NCBI GenBank assembly: GCA_036320915.1
Contig: JAXBDG010000005.1
Location: 1,612,001-1,676,000 of the forward strand
DNA length: 64,000 nucleotides
Reading direction: 5' to 3'
Source of the DNA: Linnemannia elongata
Lineage: Eukaryota; Mortierellomycota; Mortierellomycetes; Mortierellales; Mortierellaceae
Below the pieces are notes generated by a model. That model had not been told where the DNA came from, ran no database searches, and worked only from the letters and a program-made list of their open reading frames with translations. The position numbers were made by a program, and so were the translations under genes. Positions 54,801 through 64,000 of the stretch are shown one piece after another (position 1 is the first letter of the stretch; the number at the start of each line of letters is the position of its first letter).

Positions 54801-57800
54801 GCGGAAAACCTGACCGCTCAGGTACGAGACATTGCCAGTGTCAGTAAGGCCGTCGCCAAGGGAGATCTGTCCAAGAAGATCTCCGTCGAAGTCAAGGGAG
54901 AAATGATGGACCTCAAGCATACCATCAACACCATGGTGGACCAATTGCAGGAGTTCGCCACTGAGGTCTCCCGTGTCGCTCGTGAAGTCGGAACCGAAGG
55001 TCGACTGGGTGGTCAGGCTGAAGTCAAGGGTGTGGATGGTACCTGGAAGGAGCTGACAGACAACGTCAACACCATGGCCGCCAACCTCACAGCCCAAGTG
55101 CGAGACATTGCCAGCGTCACCACTGCTGTCGCTTGTGGAGATCTCAGTAAGACCATCGATGTTGAGGCACAGGGGGAGATTTCGGAAGTCAAGAAGACTG
55201 TCAACTCTATGGTGGAGCAGCTTCGTACCTTCGCCGCCGAGGTCACCCGTGTCGCTCGTGAGGTCGGAACGGAGGGCAAGCTGGGTGGTCAGGCTCAGGT
55301 TAAGGGAGTCGACGGCGTGTGGAAAGAGCTGACCGGAAATGTCAACACCATGGCTGCTAATCTTACCACCCAGGTGCGATCGATTGCTGAGGTCACCACT
55401 GCCGTCGCCTTTGGAGATCTCAGCAAGACCATTGATGTTCAGGCCCAGGGCGAGATTTCCGAGCTCAAGAAGACCGTTAACTCGATGGTGGAGCAGCTGA
55501 GGACGTTCGCCGCCGAGGTCACCCGTGTCGCTCGTGAGGTCGGTACTGAAGGTCGTCTGGGAGGCCAGGCTGAGGTCAAGGGTGTGGATGGCACCTGGAA
55601 GGAGCTGACAGACAACGTCAACACCATGGCCGCCAACCTCACAGCCCAAGTCCGAGATATTGCCAGTGTCAGTAAGGCCGTCGCCAAGGGAGATCTGTCC
55701 AAGAAGGTTTCCGTTGAAGTTAAAGGAGAGATGATGGACCTCAAGCATACCATCAACACCATGGTGGATCAGCTTCAAGAGTTCGCCACCGAGGTATCCC
55801 GTGTGAGTTTGGAAGTCGGTACCGAAGGCAAGCTCGGAGGACAGGCTGTGGTCAAGGACGTCAGCGGTACTTGGAAGGAGCTCACGAATAACGTCAACAC
55901 CATGGCCTCGAACCTGACAACCCAGGTGCGATCGATTGCTGAGGTCACCACCGCCGTCGCCTGCGGAGATCTTAGCAAGACCATCGATGTGGTGGCGCAA
56001 GGAGAGATCTCGGAGCTCAAGAAGACCGTTAACTCGATGGTCGAACAGCTTCGTACCTTCGCCGCTGAAGTCACGCGTGTCGCTCGTGAAGTCGGTACAG
56101 AAGGCAAGCTCGGTGGACAGGCCCACGTCAAGGGTGTTGATGGCACATGGAAGGAGCTCACGGACAATGTCAACACCATGGCGGAAAACCTGACCGCTCA
56201 GGTACGAGACATTGCCAGTGTCAGTAAGGCCGTCGCCAAGGGAGATCTGTCCAAGAAGATCTCCGTCGAAGTCAAGGGAGAAATGATGGACCTCAAGCAT
56301 ACCATCAACACCATGGTGGACCAATTGCAGGAGTTCGCCACTGAGGTCTCCCGTGTCGCTCGTGAAGTCGGAACCGAAGGTCGACTGGGTGGTCAGGCTG
56401 AAGTCAAGGGTGTGGATGGTACCTGGAAGGAGCTGACAGACAACGTCAACACCATGGCCGCCAACCTCACAGCCCAAGTGCGAGACATTGCCAGCGTCAC
56501 CACTGCTGTCGCTTGTGGAGATCTCAGTAAGACCATCGATGTTGAGGCACAGGGGGAGATTTCGGAAGTCAAGAAGACTGTGAACTCCATGGTAGAACAG
56601 CTACGTACTTTCGCAGCCGAGGTCACCCGTGTTGCTCGTGAGGTCGGAACGGAGGGCAAGCTGGGTGGTCAGGCTCAGGTTAAGGGAGTCGACGGCGTGT
56701 GGAAAGAGCTGACCGGAAATGTCAACACCATGGCTGCTAATCTTACCACCCAGGTGCGATCGATTGCTGAGGTTACTACCGCCGTCGCTTGTGGAGACCT
56801 GAGTAAGACCATCGATGTCGAGGCCCAGGGCGAGATTTCCGAGCTCAAGAAGACCGTTAACTCGATGGTGGAGCAGCTGAGAATGTTCGCCGCCGAGGTC
56901 ACGCGTGTCGCTCGTGAGGTCGGAACCGAAGGTCGTCTGGGAGGTCAAGCTGAGGTCAAGGGTGTGGATGGCACCTGGAAGGAGTTGACAGACAACGTCA
57001 ACACCATGGCCGCCAACCTCACAGCCCAGGTGCGAGATATTGCCAGTGTCAGTAAGGCCGTCGCCAAGGGAGATCTGTCCAAGAAGGTTTCCGTTGAAGT
57101 TAAGGGAGAGATGATGGACCTCAAGCATACCATCAACACCATGGTCGACCAGCTTCAAGAGTTCGCCACCGAGGTATCCCGTGTGAGTTTGGAAGTCGGT
57201 ACCGAAGGCAAGCTCGGAGGACAGGCTGTGGTCAAGGACGTCAGCGGAACGTGGAAGGAGCTCACGGACAATGTCAACACCATGGCGTCCAACCTGACAA
57301 CCCAGGTGCGATCGATTGCTGAGGTCACCACTGCAGTCGCCTTCGGAGATCTCAGCAAGACCATCGATGTCGAAGCCCAGGGCGAAATCTCAGAGCTCAA
57401 GAAGACTGTCAACTCCATGGTGGAACAGCTCCGTACCTTTGCCGCTGAAGTCACGCGTGTCGCTCGTGAGGTCGGTACTGAAGGTCGTCTGGGAGGCCAG
57501 GCTGAGGTCAAGGGTGTTGATGGCACATGGAAGGAGCTGACAGACAACGTCAACACCATGGCCGCCAACCTCACAGCCCAGGTGCGAGATATTGCCAGTG
57601 TCAGTAAGGCCGTCGCCAAGGGAGATCTGTCCAAGAAGGTTTCCGTTGAAGTTAAGGGAGAGATGATGGACCTCAAGCATACCATCAACACCATGGTCGA
57701 TCAGCTTCAAGAGTTCGCCACCGAGGTATCCCGTGTGAGTTTGGAAGTCGGTACCGAAGGCAAACTGGGAGGACAGGCTGTGGTTCAGGATGTCAGCGGT

Positions 57801-60800
57801 ACCTGGAAGGAGCTCACGGACAATGTCAACACCATGGCGTCCAACCTGACAACCCAGGTGCGATCGATTGCTGAGGTCACCACTGCAGTCGCCTTCGGAG
57901 ATCTCAGCAAGACCATCGATGTCGAAGCCCAGGGCGAAATCTCAGAGCTCAAGAAGACTGTCAACTCCATGGTGGAGCAGCTTCGTACCTTTGCCGCCGA
58001 GGTCACCCGTGTCGCTCGTGAGGTCGGAACGGAGGGCAAGCTCGGTGGACAGGCCCACGTCAAGGGTGTTGACGGCACATGGAAGGAGCTCACGGACAAT
58101 GTCAACACCATGGCCGCCAACCTTACAGCCCAGGTACGAGACATTGCCAGTGTCAGTAAGGCCGTCGCCAAGGGAGATCTGTCCAAGAAGATCTCCGTCG
58201 AAGTCAAGGGAGAGATGATGGACCTCAAGCATACCATCAACATCATGGTCGACCAGCTTCAGGAGTTCGCCACTGAGGTCACGCGTGTCAGTCTGGAGGT
58301 TGGAACCGAAGGCAAACTGGGAGGACAAGCTGTGGTCAAGGATGTCAGTGGAACGTGGAAGGAGCTGACTGACAACGTCAACACCATGGCGTCCAACCTG
58401 ACAACCCAGGTGCGATCGATTGCTGAGGTCACCACCGCTGTCGCCTGCGGAGATCTTAGCAAGACCATTGACGTCCAAGCCCAGGGAGAGATCTCGGAGC
58501 TGAAGAAGACCGTGAATTCGATGGTGGAACAGTTGCGTACTTTCGCCGCCGAGGTCACCCGTGTCGCCCGTGAAGTAGGAACTGAGGGTCGATTGGGAGG
58601 TCAAGCTGAGGTTGAAGATGTGGGTGGTACCTGGAAGGAGTTGACCGACAATGTCAACACCATGGCTGCCAACTTGACCACCCAGGTGCGAGATATTGCC
58701 GATGTCACCAATGCCGTCGCCAAGGGAGATCTTACCAAGAAGATTACTGTCAACGTCAAGGGAGAGATTCTGGACCTGAAGAATACTATCAACTCCATGG
58801 TGGATCAGCTCTCCACATTCGCTAATGAGGTTACTCGTGTCGCCCGCGAGGTCGGAACCGAAGGAAAGCTCGGAGTGCAGGCTCAGGTCCGCGATGTCCG
58901 TGGAACTTGGAAGGAGATTACGTCTAACGTCAATACCATGGCCTCCAACTTGACAGCCCAGGTGCGAGCCTTTGCTTCTATCTCTACTGCAGCTACGGAC
59001 GGAGACTTCACCCAGTTCATCACAGTTGAGGCTTCCGGGGAGATGGACTCTCTCAAGACCAAGATCAACCAGATGGTGTACAACCTGCGTGAGAGTATCC
59101 AAAGGAACACGGCGGCTCGTGAAGCTGCTGAGTTGGCCAACCGTTCCAAGTCAGAGTTCTTGGCCAACATGTCTCACGAGATTCGGTAAGTTGATTCATG
59201 CCTTGTTGACGCCTTTCATGCTTTGGTGTAAATGTACTTGCAAGCTACCATCGAACTGACACTTCCATTCGTTATTTCGTTGTGTTAGCACCCCTATGAA
59301 CGGTATTATCGGAATGACAAGTTTGACGCTAGAATCGGAGCTCACCCGTCAGCAGCGCGAGAACTTGGTGATTGTCAGCAACCTCGCACACTCGCTTTTG
59401 ACCATTATCGATGACATTCTTGATATCTCCAAGAGTAAGTGAAATTTGAATGGTTGTTAAATTCTTGAAGGGTGGTGGGATAGATCGTTGAACTAATATA
59501 TATTGCGCCTCTTTATCATTTGAAACTAGTCGAGGCCGGAAAGATGACAATTGAGCAAGCACCCTTCTCTCTCAGAACCCAAGCCTTTGGTGTCTTGAGG
59601 ACGCTCGCGGTGAAGGCCCACCAGAAGAAACTGGATCTCATTTACAACGTGCACAACGACTTCCCAGATCAGCTCGTTGGAGACCCTCTCAGACTTCGCC
59701 AAGTCATTACGAACCTTATCGGAAACGCCATCAAGTTCACGACGGAAGGAAGTGTCGTCCTCGACTGTGTGTGCAAGAACAAGACCGATGTCGGTGTCGA
59801 ACTCCAGTTCTGTGTTTCAGACACTGGTATTGGTATCCAGAGCGACAAGATTGAAGTGGTCTTTGACACTTTCTGCCAGGCCGATGGGTCTACGACGCGC
59901 AAGTACGGTGGAACTGGTCTTGGTTTGTCGATCTCGAAGCGCCTGGTGACTCTGATGGGAGGAGACCTTTGGGTGAACAGCACTTTTGGAAAGGGATCCC
60001 AGTTCTTCTTCACGGTTCGATTCAACACTGGCACTATGTCGGTGGACCAGATTAATCTCAAGACCAAGCCCTACAGTGGACGCCATATTCTCTACATGGG
60101 TACGATGCGTGACGATGTGATCTCGCAGTCTGTGATGAGAACATTGGACGAGCTCCGCTTCAAGGCTACCCACGTTAGTTCTCTGGAGCAAGCTGCAGCC
60201 CTGGTTCCCCAGTCTGGATCTGGTGTCACCCAGGACAAGTCCATGTTTGATGTGGTGATTGTCGACAACGTCAAGGACATTCGCAAGATCAAGGAGATTG
60301 GAATGCTTCGGTTCCTGCCCATTGTGCTGTTGTCGATGACGACGCCCTACATCAGCATGAAGGTCTGCCAAGAGCTCGGCATTGCCAGTTACTTCAACCC
60401 ACCTGTCCAGCTTCCGGATCTGATGAATGCACTCTTGCCAGCCTTCGAGTCTGCGTCTGCTCTTCCTTCTGACGCCGAGCACGCTATTCCTCTGCACATT
60501 TTGTTGGCAGAGGATAACGTCGTCAATCAGAAGCTGGCGGTCCGTATCCTAGAGAAGTTTGGTCACAAGGTGACGATCGTCTCGAACGGTAAGATGGCGG
60601 TCGAGTGCTATGATAACAAGCACTTTGACCTGATTCTGATGGATGTGCAGATGCCTATCATGGGAGGCTTTGAGGCTACCCAGGAGATCCGGAAACTGGA
60701 GCGATTGAAGGGCAAGGGCGATCACCTCCCGATCATTGCCCTGGCGGCCCACGCCATGATTGGCGACCGAGAGAAGTGTCTTGCCGCTGGCATGGTACGT

Positions 60801-61085
60801 GTACCGATCTGTTGTCGTTTACCTTGCTCAATTGCTGAATTGTTTGTTTTCAATCACTTTGTGCTAACCGTCATCTGCTTTCTTTTCCAATAATGCGGTA
60901 AATAGGACGAATATATTACCAAACCACTTCGTGTGAACGAGTTGATTGCTACGATCAACAAGTTCCCGCCCAAGAACTGTCCGGATCTTGCACAGCACGA
61001 TCCGTACTACGACTACCCGCACCAGCGATCGAGCTACAGCCCACCGCATGATACCAGCGCCCACTTTTTGTTCAAGAAACCATGA
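48867..61085 (+). CDS. giant group III hybrid histidine kinase with 32 HAMP-pair repeats
   Basis: Seven exons join in frame: 48867-49437, 49658-50173, 50424-53734, 53832-59185, 59289-59434, 59530-60794 and 60906-61085. They give ~3,780 residues; the exon 1/2 junction (donor GTTCGT) is the least certain. Residues 1-~230 are unique and Pro/Ser/Thr-rich. A half repeat and a divergent 91-residue repeat (~272-362) lead into 31 repeats of exactly 92 residues (363-3214), each two HAMP-like halves. A helix follows, then the kinase core: H-box [17 protein letters not shown] (His3248), N-box [12 protein letters not shown]1 DTGIGI and G2 [14 protein letters not shown]. The receiver has Asp3671 in LILMDVQMP and Lys3727, but Ala3705 replaces the usual Thr/Ser. 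There is no membrane segment, as expected for cytosolic NIK1/OS-1-type osmosensors, which are targets of fludioxonil-class fungicides. Family members are usually 1,000-1,400 residues. Expected partner: Ypd1, feeding Ssk1 and Skn7. Confidence 0.93.
50424..59075 (+). repeat. 31-unit, 276-bp tandem repeat array encoding HAMP pairs
   Basis: Exon 3 (50424-53734 plus the split first codon) encodes exactly 12 x 92 residues and exon 4 up to 59075 exactly 19 x 92. The single intron at 53735-53831 falls on a unit border. Units fall into classes by linker: A ([19 protein letters not shown]), B ([14 protein letters not shown] start with [15 protein letters not shown] end), C ([16 protein letters not shown]), D ([18 protein letters not shown]) and hybrids. 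The order is approximately A B A B A B C A B C D E | A' B C A h C A B A h C A B A B A B D T. Units 16-18 and 21-23 match across more than 400 bp without a difference (1,380 bp = five units apart). Units 11 and 30 are almost identical across ~370 bp. Confidence 0.95.
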
Positions 61086-61363
61086 GTTGGCTAGCGTTCC
61101 ATTCTCTTTCATTATTTAGTGTAGTTTTCTTTTTGTTCTTTTTTCAACATGTACTTTATTTTATTTATCGAATGCTGGAATGTAATTGTTTGCCTTAGGA
61201 AGTCACACTGAACATATGGAAATGAAAAGGGAACGTACCACCATTGGAAGTTTGGATCAGCTCCACACTCCAGCAGCACTAACACATACAGACACCGTCA
61301 AACAGGAACCACAACAATAGCAATAGCAACAACCAACACAGACGCAGACACATACAAACCCCA

Positions 61364-64000
61364 ATGGGCATATCCATCGATACCCAGGAGGGCGGGCCTA
61401 TCGAAGGTATCTTTGGCAGCCAAGTCGAACAGCGTCTCGCTCATCACATCGACCACAACGACGACGACTTTGGTCATGCAAGGCGACCAAGCGAGAGCAA
61501 CAGAGACAACATTAACAATAACAGCAGCAGCATTCAATGCAACACCGACCTCGGCAGAGGACTCAGTCCTTCCCCTTACAGAATCACCGCGCCATCTCCA
61601 CGACCACCCGGTCGCAAGAGCTGGCTGAGGCTTCCCTGGAATCCATGGAGACACGAATCACCTGCCATGCCTCATGCTCATCGACCCATCCCTAGTCCCC
61701 ATCCGAAACACAACTCTTCCTCTTGGTGGAGGCCAGCAGGAGTCTACGACCGCCTTCCCCTGGGTATGACGCACAGTCGAGCCGCAGCCGGAGGATGGAG
61801 CACAGGATACATTGCAGAGCTCGTAGCAGCAGTGGTCAGCAGCAGGGGACGGAAAGGCTGGTTCCTGGGACTCATTTTGGTTTCATTGGCGCTGACGGTC
61901 TTTTCTGGCGGATACCTCATGAACCAATTCCAGCACCACAAGGACATTACACCGCCAATTTTATCGGTATCGAACGGAGAGGAGAGCAGCAGCAGCAGCA
62001 GCCATAACCATCAGCCTAATACTCCGATCATTGATCTTGAGCAGGACTCAGGGCCACGGAAGGACAGAGACCGGAGCAAGAAGCCACATGGACCAGCGAA
62101 GAAGAAACCTACCAAACCTGTCGACACTGCAATTGCTGGAGGAAATCGCACACAGGACGCGAGCCCCTCCTCGCTCAGGATCTGTAATTTACAAGATATT
62201 GCCAAGGGTCAATGGGTGTTTTCGCATGCCGCAAGCTCGCATTCCGCCCCAGGAGCCGGTCAGGACTTGTCATGGACTGGATACGGCCCCTTTGGGTGTA
62301 GATCGACTATTTGGAACGAGCGATATCTTTTGACACCCGCAGCCGTGCCAGTGCCAGAGTCTGAGTCGTCAACTACGGCTTCCAGTCCACACCTATCCAA
62401 GGACTGGGCATATGCCGACCGCCTACAACATTACCATTGGCTGATGGAGCCCTCTGGTCCAAAGCGCAAGCAAGATCAACAGCAGGAGCCAAAGTGTCGA
62501 CAGCCGGATGTAGGCGTAGCTGACTTTGTGGAGGTGTTGAAGCGGTCTCCTTTGGTGATGATCGGTGACAAGTTTTTAGAACAGGAATTCCTGACGCTGG
62601 AATGCATGCTTATGGGGATGCAGCAGCAGCTATTGCTCGACTACCGGGCAGAGGACAATGGAAACCGTGGTACACTGGCGGAACTCGAGGCCTTGGATTA
62701 CTGGATCGATTCAGAAAAACCTGCTGTTATCGAGCTCAAGGTTGCATCTAGCGAGAAGCTGTCGCCACCCGAGTCGCCCTCAGACAGTTCGGCGGGAGCA
62801 TCTAAGAGTCGATCGATAGTGTACAGAAAAGCAAAACCCGGACAGATGAAATTGATTGAGCGGCAGTCGAACCTTACGCTGATCACTTTTATTCGTTCAG
62901 ACGTTCTCTGGGACACCGGGATGTTGACAGAAACAGCCGCCAAACATGCGTTGAAATCAGTAGAGGAGCTGGCAGCGCTGGATGCAGTTGGGCTGCACCC
63001 TGACTGCAAACTCGCGGGATTGACTTTAATGTGCGAGCCAGCTGGCATTGATCGACATGACAGCGAGTCCAGGGGAACTGCTTCTACAAAACCAACTCAA
63101 CAGTCCACATCGCGATGGTGGAAGTGGCTAGTGGGGTCGGAGGAGAGCCCGTCGGATGAGTTATCGGGACATAACGTCGCAGAGTCTGCTGACGAGGAGA
63201 TGTCTACGGGGTCTGATCTGGACCACGACATGATCAACTTGGAGTGGGTCGATACCCTGAAAGAGATTGTTGAGGAGTCGGCAAAGCTGCGTCAAAGGAG
63301 GAAATGGGGTGCACCAGAGGTGGAGAGGAAGCCTATGGTGTTGGTAAGCAATGGTCAGTTTTGGGAGTACGATCCACGGGACGCCGTTCCGTTTGACCTT
63401 CAGGATGGCGATCGAAAGTTGTCCAAGATCGAACAGGACAGGATCAAGGAGAGCCAGGACAGGCGGAGGAATACGTTGAGACAGCGGTACACGATTGTTT
63501 TGACCAACATGCTGGACTACATCAAGACAACGCATCCAGATCTGCGAGTCATGGTGCAAACGAGCGTGAAACGGAGTCCCTGCGAGTCTGCATCTGTTAG
63601 TGCGGACGATAAGGCCTTGTGGAAGCTGAAGGATCAGGAAGCTGCCCTTCTGAACGCACTGACCAAGGTTAGCTTGCTTCAGATTTATTTCATTTCTCTG
63701 ATTGTCAGCCATACATGCATTGGACTCTTTTTGTAACCCTCCTCTTTTATTCACTTGTAATGGTAACAGACGGTAGTGGCAAGGATGCAGGACCCACTGT
63801 ACTCGTTTTTGGACACCACCTTCCTCCGAATCTTCAAAGACTCGGCCCCTAACAAGCGCCACTGCTGCAACTTTATGATGCCAGGTATGAGCTTTGTCTC
63901 CCTTCAGCCTTCGGTTTAAAAGTGATTTTCGAGATAATGATTGCCACCAATACTAAAAAAAAAAGCTTGTTTTTTGGTGTTCGTTGTAGGTCCTCTTGAT
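61364..64000 (+). CDS. type II membrane PC-esterase-like protein, 5' part (cut by window edge)
   Basis: Three exons are visible: 61364-63667, 63770-63884 and 63990 to the edge, with matching phases. The first ~160 residues are hydrophilic and Ser/Pro/Asn-rich. Residues ~165-190 form one membrane segment (GWFLGLILVSLALTVFSGGYLM), followed by a Ser/Lys/Pro stalk, giving a Golgi-type signal-anchor topology. The lumenal part has ICNLQDIAKGQWVF, then CRQPDVGVADFVEVLKRSPL and VMIGDKFLEQEFLTLECMLMG. The layout matches the PC-esterase/TBL fold in which a GDS motif with Leu-rich flank starts the catalytic core. Here Lys replaces the motif Ser (GDK, near residue 400). A later RHCCNFMMPG-PLD resembles the family's C-terminal block. 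Such enzymes acylate or deacylate glycans. Family assignment is by motif resemblance only. It starts 278 bp after the kinase stop. Confidence 0.6.

Noticed and set aside
50424..59075. Possible satellite or CRISPR-like interpretation of the 276-bp array
   Set aside because: Every unit is in frame within one gene, matches HAMP-pair sequence and has no spacers.
50438..59102. Long antisense open frames (up to 615 codons) opposite the HAMP array
   Set aside because: They repeat with the same 276-bp period, arise because the sense codons rarely give reverse-strand stops, and encode no known domain; they are mirror images of the array.

Overview
The window is nuclear DNA of a filamentous fungus, most likely an early-diverging lineage such as Mortierellomycota/Mucoromycota. 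The genes are intron-rich with short GT-AG introns and two GC-AG introns. The gene set is fungal: a Kei1-type IPC synthase subunit, a Skn7-type regulator and a group III hybrid histidine kinase. It also includes families kept in early-diverging fungi and animals (TMEM135-like, CUL2-like cullin). Flanks are rich in homopolymer and microsatellite tracts. The phylum assignment is inference; no rDNA or other marker is present.

Layout. 1-2096 (-): N-terminal part of an HMT1/ABCB6-type ABC half-transporter, running off the left edge. 3055-6492 (+): 12-exon cullin. 7856-10647 (+): 8-exon TMEM135-like membrane protein. 11076-14924 (-): single-exon two-finger GATA factor. 15850-18669 (-): F-box protein. 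21465-22727 (+): Kei1-like subunit. 22728-33171 is an accessory zone. It holds a 5'-truncated LINE with poly(A) and target-site duplication, a tRNA-His(GTG), a decayed zinc-finger ORF between inverted and direct repeats, and two copies of a second zinc-finger fragment. It also holds a six-exon membrane protein of unknown function, a 122-bp minisatellite and a (CAACAG)n tract. 33172-36354 (-): Skn7/Prr1-type response regulator (HSF domain plus receiver). 36355-48866: a 12.5-kb gene desert of low-complexity DNA. 48867-61085 (+): a giant hybrid histidine kinase. 61364-64000 (+): start of a type II membrane PC-esterase-like protein running off the right edge.

The outstanding object is the kinase. 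Splicing the exons gives about 3,780 residues, of which 32 tandem ~92-residue HAMP-pair repeats make up almost 80%. Known group III kinases (NIK1/OS-1) carry roughly five or six such repeats. Exon 3 encodes exactly 12 units and exon 4 exactly 19 before the kinase core. The unit types recur in higher-order blocks, with stretches of over 400 bp perfectly identical, so expansion or gene conversion looks recent. The receiver keeps its phosphoacceptor Asp and Lys but has Ala at the conserved Thr/Ser switch position. The next recognisable protein gene, transcribed divergently, is the Skn7-type regulator. Group III kinases signal through Ypd1 to Ssk1 and Skn7, so a sensor and a candidate output of one phosphorelay lie side by side.
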